Assembly: GCA_029531795.1 (NCBI GenBank)
Contig: JAPEIS010000012.1
Location: 992,001-1,056,000, forward strand
DNA: 64,000 bases
Reading direction: 5' to 3'
DNA from: Sclerotinia nivalis
Lineage: Eukaryota; Ascomycota; Leotiomycetes; Helotiales; Sclerotiniaceae
The notes under the pieces were generated by a model, which did not search any database, was not told where the DNA came from, and saw only the letters and a program-made list of their open reading frames with translations. Below are positions 37,586 through 47,282 of this stretch, piece after piece. Each line of letters starts with the position of its first letter. The stretch's first letter is position 1. The translations under genes were made by a program, and so were the position numbers.

Positions 37586-38944
37586 ATAAGTAAAATGGGT
37601 TTTGATAGGGATATCGGATAAGGTTCGGATATTCGATGGTTGTGTAGATGTATTACAGGATTTCCGGTAGAATTTGTTATCGAAGCGAAAGGTATTGGAT
37701 GCGAATCTGATATGGGGATCGTGCTTTTTTAGTTAGGTTAGTTTTAGGATAATCGGATAATGAGTTAATTCAGTGATGTAGATTTTCGATCTTTTCTTAT
37801 AGTGATCGTTGATTTGTAGATTGGTTAGGATGTAATAATCTATTCGGTTTTCAAATAGTATTTTTCTATTGAATTTAATAATTTCGAATGGAATAAATAA
37901 TTTGTATATTAAAAGCTTGATAATTTCAATTCAATTTCGATTTACGAAAATATATTTTTTGTATTTGTTATTCATTATAATATAAATGGGATAGGATCGA
38001 TTAGATATTGATAGGATAATAACAAATAATATTATCAAGTTTGTTTGATTATTTGTTTTTTCAGTGAAAAATAAATTTCGAGTTATAACAATAGATAGAT
38101 GTAGTATATATAGGGTTTTCGTTTAATAACGATTTATACCAAACGGATTTCGTTTTCCGAATTCAGAGAATTGGGAAAGGATAGATTGTATAATGATATA
38201 ATATATAGTTGAATCTGAATAGAAAATGGAACAAAGAATAGTAGGGCAAGATTGGTAAAACTAATTCTAACTTATATAAAATGATTATCTAGGAACGGAT
38301 AATCCTTTATATAATAATCGGCAGATCTACAATAGAAGTATTCCTCTCATTCGTATCTATTAGTATATCTTTGGGAACTAAGATCCATTAGATCTTCAAT
38401 AAATATAATTGTAGTAGAAATAATAAATCGAATAGTAATATTCAGGGATAGAGCAAAGGTACAATTAATAGAATTCAGATTTTGAATCGTAGTACAAAAC
38501 AATAGGATAATTAGGTTGCGATCGGAATCAATTAGTTTTATCAAATATAAACAGCGATTTTTCAATATCTATACGAAAGCAGCGAATATATCGATACTAT
38601 TTGTGAATAGTTTAATAATAACAATCTGATTTTTTAGTTCATTCGACAAAATTTGTTTTAACAAAATAATCAGGGTATTATTATCGTCGGCTATCCCAGC
38701 TTCCAATATTAATCTCTGGAATTCAATATAGAAGATATAAAACAATTGATTCTTTTGTTTCAGATTAATCAAAAGTTTTCGGGCTTCGATTTGTTTGTTT
38801 TGGTTTTTATAAACTCTTTTTAGTATTTGCAATAGATCCTTATAATCGGTAAATTTAATAAATTGCCCTTTGATATTATATAATCGAATTTGTATAGCAA
38901 CGAATCCAATTAATCTTCTAGTTATATAAATCAAACAGGAATAC
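37586..38944 (-). pseudogene. A4 pol 5' part and gag C-terminal part
   Basis: This is the right part of A4 after the Copia insertion. The minus-strand remnants are the protease region (about 37,600-38,110) and gag from about 38,140 up to 38,934, with decayed knuckle and capsid pieces at 38565-38347 and 38934-38569. A3 interrupts it at 38945. Many stops are present. Confidence 0.72.
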
Positions 38945-39157
38945 TATCACGGAGGCAGCAGACAGGATAACAGAAATCACTTTTATTGATAAGACGTAGC
39001 TCGAAGAGCTACGTTTCTATAAAAGGAACAGTTCCTTAAACACATTTATGTGTAGCACTAGCCCCGACCGGGGCTAGCCTACACTTATCCGAGGTCCGAC
39101 TTCTACAGATCGGAACCCGAGCGGTCTCTGTATACCATATACGGGGACCCCGTGACA
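38945..39157 (-). repeat. 3' LTR of A3 (213 bp, U3 type II)
   Basis: It starts TATCACGGAGGCAGC and ends GGACCCCGTGACA on the plus strand. Hairpin-forming segments include CTAGCCCC/GGGGCTAG. The polypurine tract AAAGAGGGGGGTAC lies just inside, at about 39158-39171 in element sense. Confidence 0.92.
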
Positions 39158-42100
39158 GTACCCCCCTCTTTAGGGTCGAGCTCCGTTGAAACGATTAGGG
39201 AAACCAGGTTTATTTGGATAACGATGGTGATAATTACGGATTAGTTCTTGAGCATTCTCCAAATACTCCGCAGGCTCTTCGGTAGGCGTATTATAATCTA
39301 CCCATCGGACAGTATACTTCAGGCGGGGGCTACTACGGCCCCAACGTTCTCATCGGGAATCCAGGACTTCCTCTACATCGAATTGCTTAATGCCTTCAAC
39401 TTCGATAGGAGGGAGAGGCGGGTTGCATTGATCGAGGACAGGATCATCATTGATGGGATACAATAGGTTAATATGAAAGACCGGGTGATTCTTTATAGAA
39501 GCAGGGAGCTCCAGTTTGTAAGCGTATGAATCTATGCCCTTCAGAATTCGAAAGGGATCTAAGTTCTTCCAATCTAGTTTCTTTTGGGGACGAAGAGTTC
39601 GGATATTCTTAGTATTAAATCAGACTAGATCTCCAGGCTGGTATCGATGGGTAGGTGAACAGTGGGAATCGGCATTCTTCGAATAGCGGGTTTGATTAGC
39701 GGTCAATTCGGTCTTCAGGTGATCGACGATCGATTTCATCTTTTTGACGAATTCCTCAGCGTCTAGGACTTCAGGGCGATCGGAGAGTGTAGCGGGTTCG
39801 AAACCTATTCGGGGATGGAAACCGTAATTGGCAAAGAACGGTGATAGGCGGGAGCTTTCGGACTAGGCAGAGTTAATCGAGAATTCAGCGATCGGTAGCT
39901 ATTCGGATCAGTTGTCCTGCAGGTAGGATATATACAAACGAAGGTATTGTTCGAATATTGTGTTCGCCTTTTCCGTTTGTTCATCGGTTTCAGGATGATA
40001 AGCTGTCGACAGCTTCGAAACAGTATCTAATCGTTTACAGATATGCTTCCAGAAGTTAGAAATAAACTGAGCTTTATGATCGGATATAATGGTCTGCGGT
40101 AGGCTGTGGAGCTTCCATATATACTTCAGGAATAGACGGAAGATTTCTTCGGAATTACAGGTTCCTCGGTAGGGCAGGAAATGCTTCATTTTGGTCAATT
40201 GATCGATTATAACAAATATCGCATCGTATCCAGAGCTTTTCGGAAGATGGATGATGAAATCGATTGAGATATCTCTTCAGGTTTGTTGCGGGATCGGGAG
40301 AGGGTGTAAGACTCCTTTTTGTTCTTTATAGTTCGGGGTGGCTCGGTAGCAATTATGATAATTACGTATCCAATGGGAGATGTAATCGTAATATCCAGGC
40401 CAATAGTAGTTTCGGGAAAACAGTTCGAAGGTATGGATACGGTGCGGGTGTCCGGCAATAGGGGAATCGTGGATCATTTGGAGGAGTTTTGCTTTCAGAG
40501 GATTGTAGTTAGGAATATAAAGCTTTTTACGATAATATAATAGATCATTATTTATAGTATATTTAGATAATGTGATATGCGGATGTCTAATAGTATTCTT
40601 TTTTAAAGCCTTTAAGATCGATAGCGGAAGCAGGTTGGATAGGTAAGTTTCAGCGAGCAGGGGTTTCAGTTCTTTAGGGGGTTCCAATTGTATAGATTCA
40701 GGCAATTGGATAGGGATTGGGTTATCGGGTATTGTAGATGGTTCAGGTTCACAGGCAAGTAATCCAGGTTCGCAGACAGATAGTTCGGGATTGCGGATAG
40801 ACGATGGGGTATCGGTACGGGTTTGGCTACAGATTGTAATCGCGAAATGGACTTTCTTTTTTGGTTTAACAATAGGAAACAGATCTGTATTTAGATTTTC
40901 GGTTTTCAGAATAGTCTGACTTTGATGAAGGAGATGTTCATCTCCCTCTTTAGGCAAATCCTTTGATTTCCTGATCAGAGCATCAGGTTTCGCTTCTTGC
41001 TTTCCAGGACGGTACGTAATCTTGAAATTGAAACGGGACAGAAATTCAGACTAGCGGGTTTGACAACGGTTCAATAGCTTTGTTATCGTAAAGTACTCCA
41101 GATTCTTATGGTCCGTAATGATCTTGATTGGGGAAGAGGCGTTTTCTAATTCGGGTCGCCACTCTTCGAAACAATGGATAATTGCCAGTAATTCTTTATC
41201 ATAAATCTTGTAGTTATATTCTATAATCGAATGCTTCTTTGAGAAATATACAACAGGTTTCAGAATCCTATCATCATTGTATTGGAAGAGGATTCCAGCA
41301 GATATATAATCCGATGCATCCGTTTCTAGGATTATATTCTTTTCCCAATCGAAAGAGGCTAATACAAATGTTACCGTAAATACAGCTTTCAGATTCGAGA
41401 ACGATTTCTTACAACCAGGATCCCATTGGAAAGCTACATCCTTCTTAGTTAGGTTTACCATCGGGCGAATGATCGAGGAGAAGTCGCGAATAAAGCATCG
41501 ATAGAAATTACTAAACCCTATAAACATTTGTATATCCGTTAGGTTCTTCGGCGTTTTCCAATCAATTATCGTCTTAATCTTGATTGGGTCCATTCGGATC
41601 CCCTCTCGGCCTACAATTAGGCCCAGGAATTTCGTTTCAGGTTTCAGGAATTCGCATTTCGACAGATTGGCATACAATCCGGCTTTCCGTAAGGCGTCTA
41701 GTATTTTTTGTATATGCTTTATATGTTCAGAACGGGTCTTGTTATAAATCAGAATATTATCTAGGTAAGCAGTACAGAATATATCCAGGTATTCTTTTAG
41801 AGTATCGTTGATAAATCGTTGGAACGTTGTTGGGGCTCCGGTTAGCCCGAACAGTATGATCAAGGTTTCGAACAAACCGAATCGAATACGGAATGCAGTT
41901 AGATATTCTTGTTCTTCTTTGATTCGGATATTATTAAAGGCCGAGATGATATCTATTTTTGTAAAATACTTCATCCCTTTCAGGTTATTCAAGGACTCTT
42001 TGGTTAAAGGCAACGGGTATCGGTCTTTCACAGATAGATTATTCAATATACGATAGTTTATATAGAATCGAAGACCATTACTGGGTTTCTTAACAAATAA

Positions 42101-43041
42101 GATAGGCGAAGCGGAAGCAGAGGAACTCGATCGGATGAATCCTTTTGTTAGGTTTTCCCTTAACTATTCTTGCAAAGCTTTCAATTCGTTCCGAGACATT
42201 GAATACAGGGCTCCAAACGGTAGCTTAGCTCCATTTTGCAATCGGATATCATAATCGTATGGGCGGTACGAAGGTAGTTTGTCAACATTATATGGAGAAA
42301 ATACGTCGATCCACGAACGGAATTCAGAAAGCAGGTCTTCGGGAGCAGGGTCTTCTTTTTCCTTCAGGATTCGGTTTATCAAATCGATACTAGTTTGAAA
42401 CATCTTGTAGTCTCGATGGGTGTATATCGAGTAAGCTCAGATTGAAATGCTTGTTATATCTCTTTTCTTTAGTGTTTCAAGACGAAGCGGTAGATAAATA
42501 GAATGGGCTTTGATAAGGATATCGGATAGGGTTCGGACACTCGATGGTTGTACAAGTGTATTACAGGACTTTCGGCAGAACTCGCTATCGAAGCGAAAGG
42601 TATTGGATACGAATCCGATATAGGGATTGTGCTTTTTTAGCCAGGCCAACTTCAAGATAATTGGATAATGAACTAGTTCAGTAATGTAGATTTTCGATTT
42701 TTTCTTATAGTGATTATTGATTTACAGATCGATTAGAATATAACGATCCATTTGGTTTTCGAGCAGTATTTTTCCGTCGAATCTAATGACTTTGAACGGG
42801 ATAGGTAATTTGTATGTTGAAAGCTTGGTAGCTTCTATTCAACTTCAGTTCGCGAAAGTATATCCTTCGCATCTGCTATCTACTATAGTGTAAGTAGAAC
42901 AGGATCGATCAGGTGTCGATAGGATAGTAATAGACAATATCATCAGATTTGCTTGATTGCTTGTTTCTTCAGCGAAAGATAAACCTTGAATTGCGGTGAT
43001 GAACAAATGTAGTGTACGTAGAGCTTTCGTCTGATAACGAC
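39158..43041 (-). pseudogene. A3 pol: protease, RT, RNase H, integrase, chromodomain
   Basis: This is the least decayed pol of the family, read from 43041 down to 39158. The RT/RNase H open piece is 42046-41051 (331 residues), with the catalytic core YLDNILIYN, where the second Asp of YxDD is Asn (codon 41758-41756), and [12 protein letters not shown] for RNase H. The integrase linker with an HHCC relic (GHPHRIHTF, then a CX2C with one Cys changed) is 40957-40277. The core is at 40198-39908. The chromodomain is at about 39420-39250. No tRNA-type primer site was identified for this family. Confidence 0.85.
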
Positions 43042-44208
43042 TTATGCCAGGCGGGCTCCGTTTCCCGAACTCGAAGAGTCGGAAGGGGACAGACTGTACG
43101 ATGACATAGTATACAATTGAATCTGGCCAGAAGATGGAACAGGGGATAGCGGGGCAAGACTGGTAAGGCTAGCTCTAGTTTGCACAAAACGATTATCTGG
43201 GAACGGGCAGTCTTTCACACAATGATTGGCAGATCTATAACGAAAGTATTCCCTTCGTTCGCGTCTATTAATATATCTTTAGGAATTGAGATCCATTGGA
43301 TCTTCAGCAGGTATAATCGTAACGGGAGTAGCAGATCGGATAGTAGAATTCGGGGACGGAGCAGGGGTACAGTTAACAGGATTCAAGTTTTGAGTAGTAG
43401 TGCAGGGTAGTGGAATGATTAGGTTACGATTGGAACCAATCGGTTCTATCAAATATAGACAACGATTCTCCAATGTCTATACAAAAACGACGAATGTGTC
43501 GGTACTATCCGTAGAAAACTCAACAGTAACAATCTAGTTCTTCAGTTCACTCGATAGGGCTTGTTCTAATAGGATAACTAGGGTACTGTTGTCGTCGATT
43601 ATCCTGGCTTTCAATGCTAGTCTTTGGAACTCAATATAGAAGATATGGAACGGTTGGTTCCTCTGTTTCAGATTGATCAGGAGTTTCCAGGCTTCGGCTC
43701 GTTTGTTTTGGTTTCTATAAGCTCTTTCCAGTATTTGTAATAGATCCTCATAATCGACAAATTTAATAAATTGTCTTTTGATATTATACAATCGAATTTG
43801 CATAACAGCAGATCCAATTAATCTTCTAGTTACATAAGTCAGACGAAAATGCGGGGAAGTGAAGCGATCGGAATTAGTATACATTTTATTTTGTATTTGA
43901 TCGACAAATCGATCAAGATCGATTTTCATTCCATCAAACGGTGCAGGATCAGGTACTTTCTCACTCAATTGAGGTTTCGACAGAATAGGAGCGACAGTTG
44001 GGATTATAACAAGAATCAGAGGCGAGGGGCCGGTCAGGTCGGTAGAAGTTGAAACAGGCGGGGCAACAGGGATAGGATGGAGTTGAATTAGATAGGTAAT
44101 CAATCTATCGTTTTCCTCTTTCCATCGTATAAATACAGTTTTCTCGATTTGCAAATCGAGAGTAAGTTTTTGAATTGCGGATTACAGATCGGTCACTTCT
44201 GTTTCCAT
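43042..44208 (-). pseudogene. A3 gag
   Basis: The start codon is ATG at 44208 and the end is TAA at 43042-43044. A TAA after eight codons (CAA to TAA) breaks the N-terminus. The capsid-type region is open from 44154 to 43534. The C-terminal knuckle retains NHCVKDCPFPDN with the first Cys pair changed to Tyr. The lesions are few and all transition type. Confidence 0.8.
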
Positions 44209-44369
44209 TCTTATACTGAATTCGTAAAGGGAGGTAAGGTAACGATACCAGATCGCGGTATCACTGGTTATAGCGGTAACGAATTCTTCGGGGGAGCCGG
44301 GCTGGCTAGACAGATACGAACGGGACGATATCGTAGAAGTATCGATACAGATAGGAAGGAGCTACGTAG

Positions 44370-44582
44370 TATCATAGAGGCAACAAACAGGATAACAAAA
44401 ATCACTTTTATTGATAAGATATAGCTCGAAAAGCTACGTTTCTATAAAAGGAACGGTTCCTTAAATATATTTATATGTAGTGCTAGCCCCGACCGGGGCT
44501 AGCCTACACTTATCCGAGGTCCGACTCCTACGGGTCGGAACCCGAGCGGTCTCCGTATACCATATACGGGGACCCCGTGACA
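44370..44582 (-). repeat. 5' LTR of A3 (213 bp)
   Basis: On the minus strand it starts TGTCACGGGGTCCCC. The U3 is GC-rich and nearly identical to that of the A4 5' LTR. It ends with TCTATGATA, a mildly mutated CTCCGTGATA. Confidence 0.92.
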
Positions 44583-45104
44583 AATACAGGGAAATAAAGC
44601 AATCGAAATTGGTATATATTTTATTCTGTATTTGATCAATAAATCGATCAAGATTGATTTTCGTTTTATCAAATGGTATAAGATCAAATACTTTCTTATT
44701 CAATTGAGATTTCGATAAAACAGAAGCGATAATTGGGATTGTAACAGATATCAAAAGCGAGGAGTCGATTAAATCGATGGAAGTTGAAATAAGCGAAGCG
44801 ATAAGAATAGGATGAAATTGAATTAAACGGATAATCAATCTATTGTTCTCCTTCTTTCATTATATGAATATAGTTTTCTTGATTTGCAAATCGAAAATAA
44901 GCTTTTGAATTACAGATTGTAAATCGATTACCTTTACTTTTATTCTTATACTATAATCGTAAAAGAAAATGAGATAATGATACCAGATCGTAATATTGCT
45001 GATTATGGTAATAACGAATTCTTCGGGGAAGCCGGGCTGGCTAGACGGGTACGGATGGGATAATATTGTAGAAGTATCGGTATAGATAGATAGAAGTTAT
45101 ATAG
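44583..45104 (-). pseudogene. A4 gag N-terminal part and leader
   Basis: This is the remaining upstream part of A4 gag (about 44950-44583) and its leader up to the 5' LTR at 45105. It continues across A3 into 38944 in the family alignment. It is decayed. Confidence 0.7.
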
Positions 45105-45317
45105 TATTATAAAGATAACAAACAGAATAACAGAAATCATTTTTATTAATAAGATATAGCTCGAAAAGTTACGTTTCTATAGAAAGAACAATTCCTTAAA
45201 TATATTTATGTGTAGCGTTAGCCCCGACCAGGGCTAGCTTATACTTATCCGAGGTCCGACTCCTATGGGTCGGAACCCGAGCGGTCTCCGTATACCATAT
45301 ACGGGGACCCCGTGACA
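45105..45317 (-). repeat. 5' LTR of Gypsy A4 (213 bp)
   Basis: The outer 80 or so bases (45235-45317) are almost identical to A3, whereas the inner end (TATTATAAAGATAAC at 45105) is strongly RIP-mutated. It is followed by the target duplication CGATC. Confidence 0.9.
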
Positions 45318-45450
45318 CGATCGGTTTATATAATCTTCGAACCGTGACAATTAGAGAAAGATTATATAATCGAATGAAAGCATTTTTGAATTAGGGAAAT
45401 ATGATAGGATATAGATAACTCGTCGAATTGAAGAAAAGAGGTATAGTAAT

Positions 45451-45554
45451 TGTCACGGGGCTAGAACTCTACCACTAGGCCACGAAACCCCTAAAAAGGT
45501 AAAAGTAGTTTGATCGGTATCAACACTACTCGATAGAGTTATAAACCCGTGACA
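45451..45554. mobile_element. 104 bp mini-LTR-like element 1
   Basis: It runs from TGTCACGGGGCTAG to ACCCGTGACA and is flanked by GTAAT on both sides (45446-45450 and 45555-45559). The end sequence and 5 bp duplication are those of LTR elements of the A type, but the size is half of any LTR here. On the minus strand GTGGCCTAGTGGTAGAG resembles a tRNA A box; no B box fits inside the element. It is either a solo LTR of a very small non-autonomous family or an unrelated inverted-repeat element. Confidence 0.7.
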
Positions 45555-45559
45555 GTAAT

Positions 45560-45843
45560 TATATTAAATCAATATATACATCAGAAAGAACCTTTGTAAT
45601 AATATAAAGAGCTTTTGATTGAAATTATAAATCTTTATTAAACTTTTTGAAGAAAAATAAGAGTAAGAAAAGTATCAATTCGATAGTATATCGGGATCAG
45701 GTTCTTATTCCAGTTATCTTCCTTTTATTTGATGAATTAGAATCTAAATATATATTCATAAAGGATAATACAAAGATTCGTTTGAAGTATATTAGAATGG
45801 CTCGATTAGAGTATAAAATAAAAGGCTTTCAATAGCCTCTCTT
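45560..45843. other. AT-rich spacer
   Basis: It contains one 62-codon frame at 45647-45835 without recognisable homology or support, which I do not call a gene. The last five bases, CTCTT, are the left duplication of the following solo LTR. Confidence 0.4.
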
Positions 45844-46224
45844 TATTACAAAGACGATAAGCAAAATAACAAATATAACTTTTATTAATAAAATATAATT
45901 CAAAGAATTACGATTCTATAAAAGGAATAATCCTTTAAATATATTTGTGTATAACACTAACCCCGATAAGGGCTAACTTATACTTAACCGAGGGCCGATC
46001 TATATGGATCGAGAATTCGACAGTCTATCACGGTGAGGGAAAAGGTATATGTAGGGTTGATCTATAGTTGTACTACGAGGAGAGGAAGAAGGTCAAGGAG
46101 GTAACCTGACTATATAGAAGTGAGTGTATGCATGTGTGCCTAAGGCACACATGATCACGTGCAGGTGAAGGGAGATGAACCCGTAACACAGTCTCTGTAT
46201 ATTCTATACAGGGACTCTATAACA
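45844..46224 (-). repeat. Solo A-family LTR split by mini element 2
   Basis: It begins TATTACAAAGACG (a RIP-mutated TATCACGGAGGCA) and ends CTCTATAACA (a mutated CCCCGTGACA), bounded by CTCTT duplications (45839-45843 and 46225-46229). Subtracting the 163 bp insert and its 5 bp duplication leaves exactly 213 bp, the type II LTR length. No internal sequence remains, so it is a solo LTR left by recombination. Confidence 0.85.
46026..46188. mobile_element. 163 bp mini-LTR-like element 2
   Basis: It runs from TATCACGGTGAGGG to GAACCCGTAACA with CAGTC duplications (46021-46025 and 46189-46193). It contains the palindrome CATGTGTGCC-TAA-GGCACACATG. A second, truncated copy lies at 14920-14937. Unlike its host LTR it shows little RIP decay, which indicates a later insertion. 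Confidence 0.75.
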
Positions 46225-46778
46225 CTCTTCTTATCAAATCTCAACCCAATCGAGAAGATATAATATTGGATAAAGAAGGAATTGAAAAAATTATTATTTG
46301 TATTTATTTCTATTGAGGAATTGAAAAAGGAGTTGAGGAGGTTATAGGAAATGTTTGATCCTTTAGATTTCAAACTATATATCGAAAGATTAACTTGTAA
46401 ATTAAAGAATATAATTAAAATGAAAGAATTGATTAGTATTCATTAATGATTATTTAGATTTTCAATAAAAAATATTGTGATATTGATTTATTATTAAATT
46501 TTAAAAATTATAGGTGAAAATTGAAGAATGTGTGATGAGTAAGGATCAGAACTCTTACCACTATATATATGCATTCGCGATTATGTATATGCATTCGCGA
46601 ATGCCAAACGAAAAGTACATCAAATATCTACCAATCAGATTGCTTAAAACGCGGGACAGATTTATCATTTAACGCCGAATCTCTTTTTCCCAGTCCTTAC
46701 AGCCAATCCCTTTATGTGCAGCAAGAATGTTAAGCAGGGCAAGCCTGAAATTAAAGTAATTATTTTGAAAACAGTGAA
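46225..46778. other. Boundary between transposon island and gene region
   Basis: The AT-rich, RIP-like composition fades out between about 46240 and 46600. It holds two copies of TATATGCATTCGCGA (46566-46580 and 46586-46600), the second forming the perfect palindrome GCATTCGCGAATGC (46591-46604). No gene is seen. Confidence 0.5.
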
Positions 46779-47171
46779 TCATTGGTTTTGTGGTTCCTTA
46801 TGGATAGTATAGGAAGAACCCATATTAATCCTCATCACCAAATTTATCTTGTCATCGGTATGTTGCAGTGCAACGAACCTAAATGCACGCAGAGTAAAAG
46901 ACTGAGCATAATCCATGGAACCAACACATCCTTCAGGACATGAAGTGTTTGTCTTGATTGTATTAGGGAAGAAACATCTAGTGTAGTTTTCCGGTGGCTC
47001 TACACATCTAAATCCAAAAAAAAAATTCAAGCGATGAACAATGAAAGGACCTAGGAAGGATTGTGTATTATTTATTTGCCTCCAATTTCTTTTGCATAAG
47101 CCTCCAGCAGAATGAAGTGTTTGATGAGAAGGATAAGCACCTTCGCAGTGAAAATCAGCAATATATGGCAC
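46779..47171 (-). CDS. Cys-containing hypothetical protein, partial
   Basis: I do not recognise this frame. It encodes about 130 residues with seven Cys, including EGCVGSMDYAQ and FHCEGAYP, as in small secreted fungal proteins. It has no ATG at its start: an ACAG acceptor precedes it (just above 47171), and a possible donor GTAAGA lies about 65 bases upstream, but the exon beyond has a stop. The 5' end runs into the promoter of the divergent gene at 47283. It is either a gene relic or a 5'-truncated gene at the island edge. It ends with TGG TTC-type codons before TGA/TAA near 46779. Confidence 0.35.
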   Translation of the reverse strand: MPYIADFHCEGAYPSHQTLHSAGGLCKRNWRQINNTQSFLGPFIVHRLNFFFGFRCVEPPENYTRCFFPNTIKTNTSCPEGCVGSMDYAQSFTLRAFRFVALQHTDDKINLVMRINMGSSYTIHKEPQNQ

Positions 47172-47282
47172 TGTATCAGAAGAGATTTCAGGTATTATAT
47201 CTTAAATCACTTTGCCCCAAAGTCTTACATGTTCTCTAATTCCAACCCATCATATGACCGATTGATCTAGAGATCATTCACC

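Larger units (their letters stand above)
38945..44582 (-). mobile_element. Gypsy A3, best-preserved A copy, inserted in A4 gag
   Basis: This 5,638 bp element on the minus strand has 213 bp LTRs (38945-39157 and 44370-44582) and a perfect AATAC duplication (38940-38944 and 44583-44587). It has long open pieces for gag, RT/RNase H and integrase, and the highest GC of the A copies. Stops and altered active-site residues still make it non-functional. It is likely the youngest A insertion here. Confidence 0.93.
315..45317 (-). mobile_element. Gypsy A4, outermost chromovirus LTR retrotransposon (split by nested elements)
   Basis: This is a Ty3/Gypsy element read on the minus strand. Its two LTRs, at 315-527 and 45105-45317, are each exactly 213 bp, with ends TGTCACGG and CCGTGATA, and the element is bounded by a CGATC duplication (310-314 and 45318-45322). 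Its own sequence occupies 315-3868, 37586-38944 and 44583-45317; the rest is later insertions. Left of Copia E the minus-strand frames encode reverse transcriptase, RNase H, integrase and chromodomain remnants. Right of E lie gag and protease remnants. The sequence at 3864-3868 joined to 37591 onward matches the uninterrupted copy A3 near 42500, which shows that the halves belong together. It is RIP-decayed and certainly inactive. Confidence 0.9.

Noticed and set aside
45451..45554. A tRNA gene on the minus strand
   Set aside because: Only an A-box-like stretch is present. No B box and no cloverleaf can be drawn, and the piece has its own target duplication.
1..46230. Mitochondrial or plastid origin because of high AT content
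   Set aside because: The sequence is made of nuclear LTR retrotransposons with TSDs, and the AT bias comes from transition mutations visible between LTR pairs.
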